From: Motacilla alba alba
Taxonomy: Eukaryota; Chordata; Aves; Passeriformes; Motacillidae
Direction of reading: 5' to 3'
DNA: 64,000 bases
NCBI RefSeq assembly: GCF_015832195.1
Contig: NC_052020.1
Span: forward strand, 806,001-870,000
Part shown: positions 15,101-25,498 of the stretch, piece by piece
How positions within the stretch are numbered: the stretch's first letter is position 1
Layout of the letters: each line of letters opens with the position of its first letter
Notes under the pieces: model-generated
Databases searched by the model: none
What the model saw: the letters and a program-made list of their open reading frames with translations, nothing else
What the model was told of the DNA's origin: nothing
Position numbers and translations under genes: made by a program

Positions 15101-15442
15101 TAGCAGAGTGCGAGTCACAGAGTCCTATGCTTGAGCATGCTAATGTTCACTGGAGCCACTGAAATGTTCCTCTGCACAATAAAAAATTTGTCTCAGAGAA
15201 GTCTCTTTGCAATTTTGCTTGTTTTACAGGTCATCTCCATACCACAGTGACTGCACAATATTGAAAAAAAGACGGTATTTTTTTTCTTGTCCTGTGAATC
15301 TGATGTCCTTAACACTCTTTTTTAAATTTTTTTTTTTTTTGCCGCTGATGCCTGTCAAAAATAAACTGTAAGGGGAAAGTGTGGGGGGAGTCTTAAATAC
15401 AGAGAAATCTAACATGAGTGAAATCTTATCTCAGTGACATGT
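12141..15442. other. Unique sequence between CR1 and LTR cluster
   Basis: No gene is supported. A 142-codon plus-strand frame near 12957-13385 and a 185-codon minus-strand frame near 14209-14766 are the longest open stretches. Neither shows a domain, a signal peptide or exon boundaries that I can defend. T-rich runs lie near 14740 and 15325-15340. The DNA is AT-rich and looks like ordinary avian intergenic or intronic sequence. Confidence 0.55.
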
Positions 15443-16362
15443 TGTCTTGGTTTACAAGACAGGCATCTGCTAGGGAAGGCAGAAAAGCCTCCCTTGGAGT
15501 GGAGAATGTAAAGCCCCTCCCTCCGAATTGTTAGAGTTTTGAAATCCAGGGGCTCTCAGGCAAAGATAAGGGAACAGGAATAACAGCTCTTTTCCAGTGT
15601 GTATAACAAAGCCAACAAACCCCAACAGCTCCGGCGCTAACCCCAGACAGAACCCGAGCCGAGTCCCGGCCTTTGGGCCGCGGCGCTTTCCCCCAGGTGC
15701 AGTTCCGGGCACAGCTGGCAGGGCGCTGCTGGCTCCCGGCGGGCAGGGCAGGCGCAGTGATCCCCAGGGGCGCTGCTGGCTCCCGGCGGGCAGGGCAGGC
15801 GCAGTGATCCCCAGGGGCGCTGCTGGCTCCCGGCGGGCAGGGCAGGCGCAGTGATCCCCAGGGGCGCTGCTGGCTCCCGGCGGGCAGGGCAGGCGCAGTG
15901 ATCCCCGTGGCTGCAGGGGTGCTGCTGGCTCCCGGTGGGCAGGGCAGGCGCAGTGATCCCCGTGGCTGCAGGGGCGTTGCTGGCTCCCGGCGGGCAGGGC
16001 AGGCGCAGTGATCCCCGTGGCTGCAGGGGCCGCTGTGGCGTGGGGAGCAGCGGCAATGGTGGCTGGGCCCAGACGGGGAGGGATGGAGGAGAGGCTTTGA
16101 TCCACAAATCCTGGGGCAGCCGAGCCCCGTGCCACAACAGGGGTCTCAGCAGCAGCAGGCTGGAATGGCAGGGATGAGCAGAGATCCCCGGGCGGTGGAT
16201 GAGATGTCCCAAAACTCCATGGCAATAGCTGGAACCTGTGGGATATCCTGGCCGGGCAGGGCATGCGGGGCCCAGCAGCAGAAGAAAGGTTCCCTGCTGA
16301 GTTATGGTGGTGGCAGCCAACTCAACCCCAAGCCGCAGGTCCGACCATCCTCCTACAGAGAG
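15443..16362 (+). mobile_element. Songbird-type LTR fragment carrying a minisatellite
   Basis: From 15443 the sequence opens with TGTCTTGGTTTACAAGACA and continues through blocks I associate with a common songbird ERV LTR: 'CTGCTAGGGAAGGCAG', 'CCCCTCCCTCCGAATTG' and 'GGGGCTCTCAGGCAAAGAT'. It then becomes very GC-rich and contains the 47/55-bp tandem repeat listed separately. The right part, up to 16362, appears to have been split by insertion of a second LTR at 16363-16762, and sequence after 16766 may be its continuation. The family name is not certain. The long minus-strand open frames over this block are a by-product of GC-rich repeats, not a gene. Confidence 0.6.
15721..16026. repeat. GC-rich minisatellite, 3 x 47 bp then 3 x 55 bp
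   Basis: Unit starts marked by GGGCGCTGCTGGCTCCCG or a close variant fall at 15721, 15768, 15815, 15862, 15917 and 15972, and the next partial unit begins near 16027. The first three periods are 47 bp and the last three are 55 bp. The longer unit differs by an 8-bp insertion of the type GTGGCTGC just after 'GTGATCCCC'. Neither period is a multiple of three, so the reading frame shifts each unit and the array cannot encode a regular peptide repeat. Confidence 0.9.
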
Positions 16363-16762
16363 TGTGTTGGGGTCTTCTGCGCAGCCAGGACTTGGTGAAG
16401 GGAAGGAGAAATATTGACTTCATGTTTTAGATGGCTGGTTTATTATATTATGATATATATTATATAAAAAAGATTACACTAACACTATACTACAAAGAAT
16501 AGAGAGAAAAATGTATCAGAAGGTGAGACAGAAATAGAAAGGAATGAATAACAAAGGCTTGTGACTCCCAGAAAGTCCGAGAGCTGCTGCATCCTTGATT
16601 GGTCACCAAGTAGAAACAGCCCACATCGACCAATCAAGGAAGCACGTGCTGCATTCCACAGTAGCAGATAACAATTTGTTTACATTTGTTCCTGAAGCCC
16701 TCTCAGCTTCTCAGGAGAAGAAAATCCTAGCAAAGGGATTTTCATAAAATATCATAACTACA
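16363..16762 (-). mobile_element. Solo LTR of an endogenous retrovirus, nested
   Basis: Read on the minus strand, the element starts TGTAGTTATG at 16762 and ends CCCAACACA at 16363. That gives a 400-bp unit with TG...CA termini. Inside are a CCAAT-type pair around 16595-16640, an AT-rich stretch and an AATAAA-like signal near 16440, all in the minus sense. The flanks read AGAG on both sides (16359-16362 and 16763-16766), consistent with a 4-bp target-site duplication. No internal retroviral coding region adjoins it, so it is a solo LTR. It sits inside the older GC-rich LTR block. The overall sequence resembles an abundant songbird LTR family recalled from memory. Confidence 0.65.
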
Positions 16763-16947
16763 AGAGTGGCTGCCCCCACCCCTGTCTCTTTTCACCTGCC
16801 CCCATTCTCGCCATATCTCTGCCCCCCCAGAGAAACTCCCAAGAAACCAAAGGAGTTCCCCCTCCCAGCCTGTCTCAAGCACACAGCCATCAGTGCTTCT
16901 TAGGAACTCAACAGGAAGAAATTCCACAGGTAATAAGAAAAGAACAG

Positions 16948-17130
16948 AAAAACCCACCCCCCAACACATGTTCATCTTCCTATTTCTTTTACATAAGGAG
17001 GGCAAAGTTCTTCTGCAAGTTCTCTTGTGGAAGAGTTCTTCTTCTACAAAAACCCAACCCCCAACACCTGTTCATCTTTCTATTTCTTTTACATAAGGAG
17101 GGCAAAATTCTTCTGCAAGTTCTCCTGCAA
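16948..17130. repeat. Tandem duplication, two copies, 100-bp period
   Basis: A block beginning 'AAAACCCA', continuing 'CCAACAC.TGTTCATCTT' and 'CTATTTCTTTTACATAAGG' and ending 'TTCTGCAAGTTCTC' occurs at about 16948-17027 and again at about 17048-17127, offset by 100 bp, with a handful of substitutions. It lies in the sequence just right of the nested LTR and may belong to the older element. No coding role is apparent. Confidence 0.8.
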
Positions 17131-20100
17131 GTGAAGAAAACTAAGTTAAGCTATGCTGATTTGTCAACCAGGGTCAGTCCTTCAGTCTTTACTGTGAGTC
17201 TGAAACTGGTTCAAGGAATGTAAAGCTGGAGATTCTGGATCCTTTGGTCCTGTTCTGCAGCGTGGGTGCTCAAAGCACAAGTATTCTCTGGGGCAGACAA
17301 AAGTAAAAATGACTGCATTGTTGCCTGAATGTGTAGAACACTAAATGCAATAAAAGATAGGAGAAGCTGCTTTTCATTTTACGACTTAAATGTAAAACTT
17401 CAAAAGTTGTGTAAGTTCTCATTTTTGTACTTGAGGGGGAATAATAGCCGTGGAAGGTGTGCATTCATGTCACAAAAGAAAGATGGAAATTGTGACTCTT
17501 GCCTTTTTATGTACTATCTATGACGTGAAAGGCTTGCTATGAAAGGGCATTTCACTGAAATATGTTCTTGGTGTCTCTGAGCAACCTCAGGTTTAACAAT
17601 ATTGCAGTTCTCTAACTATCTGACAATCGTGTTAGCCTGCAATAAGAAAACTTTCCAGTTCCAGCTGTAACTAGGAGAGAAAAGTAGCAGTGTTTCCAGC
17701 CAGTGCTCATGGATTTCATGTTTACATGTGGTTAGTGGAAACTGCCCTCTGGGAAAGATAAGTCTTCACCTTTTTGCACTATCTCATAACCACTGGAGGA
17801 CAAACATGTTCTGAATAGAAACTTTCCAGCTAAGTGATTGCAGAACTCACTTCTTTATACTTGATCTGTCAGCTAACTATGTCTGAATTTTTTTTCTTTA
17901 AATGATGACATAAAATTTACTGCCCATTAAGTTTCTTTATGAATGAGCTCTGCTTCCCTCAATGAAAAATGTGTAACTATGCACCTCCTAATTTACAGTT
18001 TTGCCAAATATTTCATGTTCCAAACCAGCCACCTTTGAGCAGTTAATGAAACTGTTGGTCTCTGATGCAGATTCATTCAAAGAAAGCAGTCTAGTGAGAT
18101 GCAAAGGCAAAGCCCAGCAGCAGTGATGCATGAATTAGTAGTGTTAAGCCTCCTTTAGCCTCCATCTGTGCTCTCTTTCAGCTCTGCTAGATATTTATTT
18201 AGCAGGAAGAAAAAAAAATCAGCTTTTGGCGATGGCATCTAGCAAGACTTCAGTCAGGGTTCTAGATTTCTCCTGCCAGTGACAGAGGTTACGATGTGAC
18301 ATTTGTGGAAAACTCAGTGGTTCTCCCACTGTATGAATTAAAATAGAGAGATAATTGTGGTTGCAGAGTTTGAGAGGTTTTCCCTGGTTTTATTATTTGC
18401 CTTCACTTGGTGTAGTATTTTACTACAGTTAGGTTTAATCTGATTTAGCTGCCTAACGGACTCATTAAAAGTTGTAAAACATTGCAGGAATTCTTAATGG
18501 TGATGGTGGGGAAAATGGACAATGGGAATGAGAGAGAGGAGGACTTTGAGAGGAAATCCTCCTCTTCTTGAAGGACAACTGAAAACAGAATCTCTAAGCA
18601 CTTTTTTTTTTTTTTTTTGCCAATTCTAACACTTTAGATTTTTGGTGTCAGAACTCTCTTTTCTATAAAAAAATTCTTAATATTTAATAATACTACTACA
18701 GCATATATTAATCTGGGGTATCATTCCTATAGTCAGTGGAATACAGTCAAAGATTTATTTATGTAGGAAATAGTCAAATTCATGGTCTCTTATGTACACG
18801 AGGCTATAAAGCCTTCTATGGCAGCTGATAGAAACCTTCACTGTTAACATCAGAACTAAAAAAAGTATAAAATAAATTGTGACACCAGCTCCCCCTCCCC
18901 TCCCCAAAGATGAGCCCCTTTTGGTAAGCCAGGGTTTCTGTGCTGGTGAGTGGCAGGTGACTCAGCCCTGCTCTGTGCGAGTGCTCTCAGGTTGTGTCAG
19001 AATACTTGGTGGTGCAGTTGGTGTGAACGGCTCCCTGTGATCTCGGCAATCCGGGATGTTTCAGCTGCTGCTGTTCCCAGCCCTCCTTGAGAGCTTGCAG
19101 AGGGGGAAGGAATCCACTGCCTAAAGTCCACTCAGGTTAACAGCTGTGCCAGCCTCACCAACTGTTCACTCTCACCCTCTCTGCCTGGGGTTCCACATCT
19201 TTTTGAAAACTATGTGCCTAAGTGGCATTGATGGATTTTGTGTATTTCCCCACTGCACCATCAAGCTTCAGTGTTTCCTAAATTCTGGTCTAAAACCTGT
19301 GGAAGCTTTGCCCTTTTGTTTTTTCAATTTCTTCTTATTTATGGAGGAACACCTGCTGTCTTAGGTGACCCCATGTGTGGATTGGAGTGGCTGTATTTCT
19401 ATAAAGGAATCAGTAATTCAGCTCCTTATCCAAGAAACAAAGCAAGGAAATACAAGATGTGTTCAATTTGGTAATGTTCTCTAAAAGGGCAATAACTTTT
19501 TATCTGATCTGAATGAAAGATTCTCTCTTTTTATTTCATGAAGTTGGATATGAATTATGTGATGTCTTATGTCTTGATTTAGGGTATTTATTAAATCTGG
19601 CTTAATGGTTGAAAGTCAGTTTTTCAGTTCCTTTCTAAAAGCTTAGGCTTTGAGCTACAGGAGAGTGGGAGTTTTTCCTCTTTCTGACTGTGTTGCTTAG
19701 TTTTGTTTTTAAAAGCATGACAGATTTACTACTGTTTCAAAAAGTCATGTTAATATCCTACAGGGTTGTGAAAAGACTCTTGGATTATTTTTTCTAAATC
19801 AGTCCACAGATTATTTTTTACTGGAAGTATGGGGTTTTTTGACTGTTTTTTTTTTTTTTTTTTTTTTTTATTTCACTCTAATAATGTCAAGAATTTAGAA
19901 ATAACATGGCATTAGAAGTACCACATAATTAGAATGAACTCTGAGTTACAATGGTAATCAAATAATATATTGATCTTTTACTTTAAATAAAAATGCTTTT
20001 TTCCACCAAAAAAAAAAGCCTTTCTGTGCAACAGCTTGGAGGGAAGGGGAAACATATTTAATTTTTAGGCAAAAGTTTTAAAGTCAGATTAGAGACAAAT

Positions 20101-23100
20101 GTTTTCCATCTTTGTTGAAAGGAAACAAATTAATATTTCTCAATGAGCCATCAATTCTATTTGTGCTGATGTTGCCCAAAGGTAATGTTTTTTTAAGGAA
20201 ATCGTGTGATTATTTTAGTCATATTTGCATCTCTACATTTTTTTAAAAAACATTATTTGTATCAATTGGCATCTTCTTTATGGTAGACATGAATTAGTTT
20301 GAAATATTTTCTGCTCCCTATTGTACAAATATTCTCTAGCCTTTGACCAGCAATTGATGTTTTGTCTCTCTGTGACAGTGATGGAGATCAAATTTGAATC
20401 CGTGAACTAATGGAAGCTATTTGCTGCAGCTACCCTCACTGCAGCAAAGAAAGAATCTTTTCTTGCTGCTGAATTGGTGTGTGTTGCCTCATTTAAACAA
20501 AACGAAATAATGCGGCTTTGCTGGATTGTAGAGATATTCCTGGGCTCTTTTACCAGACACAGTGAAGTGGAAAACACACTTTAATGAAGGAAACTGGTGG
20601 TGCTTTACTTTTACTCCTCCTTTTGTGTTTGTCACAGCCATTAAGTTAGTTTGCTTTAAGAAAATAACAAAAACAACAAACACCTCCCCCCCAAATGAAG
20701 GGAACTTGTTTCCTGCAACTCTCAATAACAAAGAAAGAAAAAAAAGTCCAGGAGGACTGGCTCACTTTTTAGAACAATTTTCTTCGGGGCTTGGCATTTA
20801 TTTTGCCCTTGAAGGTTTAGGGACATTGAACTTTTCTGTTCAGGCCTTGTAAAAAGGACCTTGAAATGGAACTTTCATGATGGTACATGATATCACTTTG
20901 ACTTTTCTGAAAAATAGAAGAAATCTAAGTTGCTAGGACCGTAAGAGGATCATTGCCTGTTTCACGAGTTCTTCTCTTTGCCACAAACTGGCCATAACAT
21001 GTGTTCCCAAACAGATGTCCTACTTCAAAACACCAAGCTCACCTTATTGCTGTATGCAGAGTGTTTTCAATGCCATTTATTTATCAGAATGTGTCAAAGT
21101 GCACTTACAAGCATGAAAACTTCTACTGATAGAAATGGTAAATGATGAGCTTGTTCAGAGTTTGCACGGCAAACAGGAGGTCCTGTTTAATGAAAATTCC
21201 AATGGAAATAACTCCCAAATTATGCCTACCTGTTTTTCCTATAATCAAAAATTGCAGCTGAAATTAGTACTGCTCTTAACAGCTAGCAGTGTGTTCTGCA
21301 GCCTGGCATCACTGAGTTCTGCAGATATTTCAGAGAAATATTGTTTGACTGATGAGTCATCCTCAGAACACAGCATTGTAATGAAATTATGCTTGGCATA
21401 TGATAGATAAATCGAAGTTAAAACTGGTGGAAATTGCTTGAGCTGCGGGAAGAATCACATTGAAACATGTTTGGGGTTTTTTTTCTCCCCCAAATCTTTT
21501 ACAGCAAGAAGCAAAATAAATGAATATCACCAGGAAATAAACATCAGATTAGCTGCTTCTCTTTAGTCCTACCTGTGGTCCTTCCTTCTCCTTAGAGCAA
21601 AACCCAAAGCATAGAGCTGTATCTTGTGCCACAGCTGAACACTTAATACTAAATGTATTGTTTCTATTGTGCCTTGTTTTTTCTCTTTGCTTACAGGTTG
21701 TTTTCCCATCTTTTCCCAAAAACCTCCACCTTCACTCTACCCTTTCCTCTTTCAATTTCACTGCAGAAGGTTACAATGTTGTTTTTATGGGTTGCTTTCC
21801 ACACAAATCACTATGTGAATCCTGGTTCTGTGTCATTTTTTCCTGAGAGACTTGAGCTGAAAAGTCCAGATGCAGGAGGAGGACCTGCCGAAAACTGACA
21901 TCAATTCCCAGAGTTAAAAACTTTTAAACATTTGTAGCAGAACCTTCCAACGCCCTGGAGAAAGACACAGAAGCCTGTTGAGGTAGGCCCTGCAGGGGAA
22001 AGTGTGAAGTTGCTGTAAATAACATAAGCCTTGGGCAGAATTTCTGTTGCTAAAATAACTGTATTATTTACAATCTACAGAGAAACAGTGTCTGCTGTGA
22101 TTTCCACACTTTACAGTCTATATTGCACATTTTTTATCAACAGCTAGGTAGAAACACCATCCGAGTAATGTTTAGTGAAACTTGTGTTTAGCACAGTGCT
22201 GTTCATAGATGTCAGACTGCAGTTGCCTGAAGATGTGTGTCAGCTACACTCTTCTGTTGATGGCTGAAGATTTCATCTCTTCTGGTCCAAATGTTTTTGG
22301 CAAGAGGCCAGTAGAATGTAATCCTATAGAGGAAATTATCTAACAAAACCAAGGCCATAAAACTGGGTAGATGAAAATGAGCAACTGGGATGTTCCGAGG
22401 AAGAGGCGTGGTACAACTGAAACAGATTGCACCTTACTCTTAAGCCCATGTGGACTTGTAACTTTTCTGAACTGTGCAGGTTCAATGGGATAAACTAGGA
22501 CTTCTGAATATCTTTTATTCATGAAATTTCCCTAGTAAAGCCACCTTGCAGTTGACGTTATCATTTAAACATGTGGTGTTTAGTATTTCAATAACAGCAA
22601 GAATTCCAAAAGTTTTCTTGAGCTCACACATTCTGTTCTAGACTCCAGGACCCAGTCATGTTTTTAAGGAAGTTTTCTGTGGGGCAAAAGAGACTGTTCC
22701 AGCAATTATAAAGAAAACAGCATAAAGAACGGAAGGTAAACTGGAATATCTACATAGGCCAATTCAGCTGCGTGTTTCTTTAGATGATCTTGAAGTTTTA
22801 CTGCCTGGTGGTTATTATTCTGTGAGCAAACATGCTGTGTGTTGAACTTAGAGAGGCGAATAAAAATTCATACCTTTTCCTGTCTTGAACTGTATAAAAG
22901 AAGGTGATTTTAATTTAAAAAAAAAAAAAAGTGTTTTTCTTAGTGTGCAGGCTACTTAAGACCAAAAAAGGAATAAACAATTTGGTATTTTTCTGGCATC
23001 CGGCATTGAAATTGGCAATGAACAAACGGATAGCAGTAATGACCATGTGAGTCCTGTTTATTCTTGACTAGAAAAGACAATACAAGGAAGGGTAAAACCA

Positions 23101-23649
23101 CTTCAGCACATTAAAAAAAAAAAATCTCCCTTGCAGTCCTCCTGTCAAAAAAAGCCCTGGCATTTTTATAATCTTTCCATGTGCCCATTAGAGTGAAAGC
23201 TGTGGCTTAGTGAACTGCTGGGTGCCTGTTAAAAATGCATTTTGGAGCTTTTCTTTGGCCTAAAGATTGTGTGTGTTGTGATGATAAAAAGTTAAGCTGT
23301 AAATTAAGCTGTAAATAATGCTACAGCTGGAGCATAGATCTGGCTGTGTGTGAAGCCAATTCCTAGACTGGAAATTTTCCAAATTATGTAACAGCACCTT
23401 GTTTCTAACTCCATAGTGCTTGATTAGTTCTGCTGAAGACCAAAAAGCCAGAGCATACCACAGAAAAAAACCTGAAAGACAATGGGAGTTGCATAGCAGA
23501 AGAGTCTGTGCATTTGACTGCCATGCACACCACAAAGAATGGGATGCTTTAAAATGGAAAAGAGTCAGGTTGGGATTTCTTAGGAGAAATAAAAGTAAAA
23601 TGTTCTTAACATTTTTCTGTTCCAAACAAGCTTTTACATAAAAAAAAAA
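17131..23649. other. Unique sequence left of the tandem array
   Basis: No gene is supported. The block is AT-rich and contains long T runs at 18602-18618 and 19846-19869, A runs near 20010, 22917 and 23112, and many stop codons in all frames. Short open frames such as those near 21135-21410 and 23260-23688 have no recognisable domain. It may be an intron, or intergenic DNA with conserved noncoding elements that single-sequence inspection cannot reveal. Confidence 0.55.
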
Positions 23650-24009
23650 ATTATAAGTTGTTTGAACTGTAGGCTTTGAAATATTCACCTCAGCACTTCA
23701 AAAATCCGGAGTTTTGCCAAACTCAACATATATCTCGAAATTTGTGAATCCCGAATGGTCTGATCTCCACTTGCTAGTACTATATAGGATTTTGAAGAAA
23801 CTCTTGGCTCTCATCCAAGGCTTCCTCTGAGGGCTTTTCTTTCTATTCCTGTGATAACTTCTATGGACATCTCTCCTTATTTTGTAAGCTAAGAGGAATA
23901 TGTTGGTGCATGAGTGCTGGTGTGGAGCTCTCGAGCAAACCCATCAATCGCTCCATCCCGTCTCGTGTGGAACAGCGAAAGACCACGGCAATGCATGGAA
24001 AACCTGAGC

Positions 24010-24015
24010 TTTATT
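24010..24015 (-). terminator. AATAAA polyadenylation signal, unit 1 gene
   Basis: TTTATT on the plus strand gives AATAAA on the minus strand, about 240 bp downstream of the unit-1 stop codon. The context (TTCAATAAAGCTCAGG on the minus strand) is kept in every unit at the same distance, for example 27049-27054 and 30089-30094. This gives the minus-strand transcription unit a plausible 3' end. Confidence 0.7.
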
Positions 24016-24254
24016 GAACTCTAAGACTCTTAAAAGCTACAACTAACGGCGGACGCCACTGCCTAACTACACCTAACTACTAGGAACCCGTTTTCTAACT
24101 CCCAAAAACTTTCTAAACCTTGAAAGCCTACAACATCTAAGTAAAAACTTTCCTAAAAACAACAACTAAAAAAGAGGGGCTTTAGCACAGCCATGGTGGG
24201 GAACGTCCCAGTGCCTGGCGTGGGCCCTGGTCACGCATTCCCCGGCACGTGCCG

Positions 24255-25095
24255 CTAGCCCAGGGCAGGGCTGGAGCCTGAGAGCCGAGGTCGAGGGCAG
24301 AAGCGGACTCTCCTGCCCTTCCAAAGGGCACATCTCCTCTGGCTGCTCTCTCTGGGCAGTGCCTTGTGCGCAGGGCGGTGCTGCAGGCACAGCTCCATCA
24401 GGGCACGGTTGTCCCTGAGCAGCCGCAGCAGGCGCTGGCAGCCGCAGCGGCCCCGGCAGCCATTGCCTGCAGAGGCTGAGGGTCTGCGGCGCTGCTCCTG
24501 CAAGACACAGAAGAAGGAGGGCAGGGCATGAGCCCCGTGGCTCTGGCTGCGGCCTCTGCGGAGTTGAGGCGCGCCTGGCCGGGCTGGGGCGGGCAGGGGC
24601 CGCAGGAAGGAGAGGCGCGCCCGCGGCTCCCCGGGGCTCAGCGTGGGCCCCGTTGGTGCGCAGGGGCTGAGCCCGCTGCGCCTCGGGGCCTGGGCCAAAG
24701 GGCCGGGCAGGAGGCCCAGGAGCCCCGGGGCCTGCCCGGCTCTGCGGCCCCGTGCCGGCTCTCGGGCCTGGCCCCACAGCACCTTGGCCCCAGGCTTCGG
24801 GGGCTCCTGGCCCCAGCTGCCCGAGCCCGTCGCTCACCTCTGCCGAGCGTCTCCTGAGCCCCCTGCCAAGCCAGCGTGCCAGCAGCATGGCGCTCAGCAG
24901 CGTGGTCAGGGCGGAGCAGGTGCAGCAGAGCAGCTGCAGGCCATGCCAGGGGCTGGGCTCTGGGCCCGCGAGCTGCTGCTCCAGCTCCTCGGGAAGGACA
25001 GCGTCCCCCTCGAGACGGCTGGAAGGGTCGAGTCTTCCAGCCAGGAGCAGGAGCACGGAGAGCTGCAGGAGCCTGGAGAAGCCTGGGCTGGCCAT
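24255..25095 (-). CDS. Array gene copy 1: predicted two-exon small membrane/secreted protein
   Basis: Family not recognised. Exon 1 runs 25095-24838 (86 codons) and exon 2 runs 24497-24255 (80 codons plus stop). The 340-bp intron begins GTGAGC after an in-frame GAG and ends in TCTTCTGTGTCTTGCAG, joining in phase 0 to give 166 aa. The ATG at 25095 has A at -3 and G at +4. The open frame extends upstream only to a GTG, so ATG is the natural start. Residues 9-20 (LLQLSVLLLLAG) look like a signal-peptide core and residues 53-75 form a second hydrophobic, Cys-containing segment followed by Arg-rich residues, consistent with a membrane anchor. Residues about 107-126 form an amphipathic Leu/Arg helix, and the C-terminus is Arg/Cys-rich. 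Copy-specific residues are Ser3, Ser7, Met70 and Arg157. An alternative reading is an unspliced noncoding transcript. Confidence 0.6.
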
Positions 25096-25228
25096 GCTGC
25101 TGCTGTGGGACCAGCTGCCGCCTCTGCACACTCTTGCCACCTCGCTGCCTCCCGCGTTCAGCCCGCGCTCTGGCCTCGGCCACGGGCCCGGGGACGGTTG
25201 CCAGCCACCGGGCTGGCCCCAAAGGCTG

Positions 25229-25236
25229 TGATGTCA
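25229..25236 (-). promoter_or_regulatory. CRE-like element TGACATCA upstream of the array gene
   Basis: Plus-strand TGATGTCA reads TGACATCA on the minus strand, 134 bp upstream of the copy-1 ATG. It is one base from the CRE/ATF consensus TGACGTCA. The site recurs at the same distance in the other units (for example 28268-28275 and 31308-31315). Further upstream lie a nuclear-receptor half-site (plus-strand AGGTCA, 25274-25279), a CACGCCC box near 25341 and a CCCCTCCCC box near 25362. No TATA box is evident, so a GC-rich TATA-less promoter is the best inference. Confidence 0.45.
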
Positions 25237-25372
25237 CAAAAGCACCCATCCATGGGCTTGCAAGGGCCTTCTGAGGTCACAGGCTCCAGCCTGGGGCCCA
25301 CGCCCAGCATGGCACCCTCCTGGAGCTGAGCGCTGAGTGCCACGCCCAGGCTTGCCTTGAGCCCCTCCCCCT

Positions 25373-25480
25373 GACATGGGCAGCCTGTTCCAAAACCCGA
25401 TTCCCCTTTCTGGGAAAAAGGTCTTCCTAATGTCCAACCAAACCTTCCCCTGGCACACCTTGAAACCTCTTTGCTTTGCT
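25373..25480 (-). mobile_element. CR1 fragment upstream of the array gene
   Basis: On the minus strand the block reads as an internal piece of the CR1 3' region: a 'TGCCAGGGG' segment, then 'GTTGGACATTAGGAAGA', 'CCCAGAAAGGGGAA' and 'GGAACAGGCTGCCCA'. The same fragment lies at the same place in each unit, in the same orientation as the gene and about 280 bp upstream of its ATG. The unit-10 copy (about 52745-52840) is clearly more diverged. The CR1 piece was therefore part of the ancestral unit and borders the putative promoter. Confidence 0.7.
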
Positions 25481-25498
25481 TCTGCTCTCCCTTGCCCT

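Noticed and set aside
15470..16320. Long minus-strand frames of 227 and 264 codons with repeated Pro/Ala/Gly-rich blocks
   Set aside because: They are translations of the 47/55-bp minisatellite inside an LTR. Unit lengths are not multiples of three, so the repeats shift frame.
24255..25095. Relation of the array protein to the ITPRIP-like family (signal, acidic region, then membrane segment)
   Set aside because: The layout of the first 80 residues is loosely similar, but I see no shared motif and exon 2 has no counterpart. Only a profile search could justify the link.
24166..25140. 324-codon unspliced minus-strand frame covering exon 1, intron and sequence beyond
   Set aside because: It begins at a GTG, depends on reading through a segment with clean GT-AG signals, and its length changes between units because of small indels. 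The spliced frame is constant.
24643..25329. Plus-strand frame of about 228 codons repeated in each unit
   Set aside because: It is antisense to the exons and intron, and its length varies from 200 to 252 codons between units. GC-rich DNA leaves most frames open.
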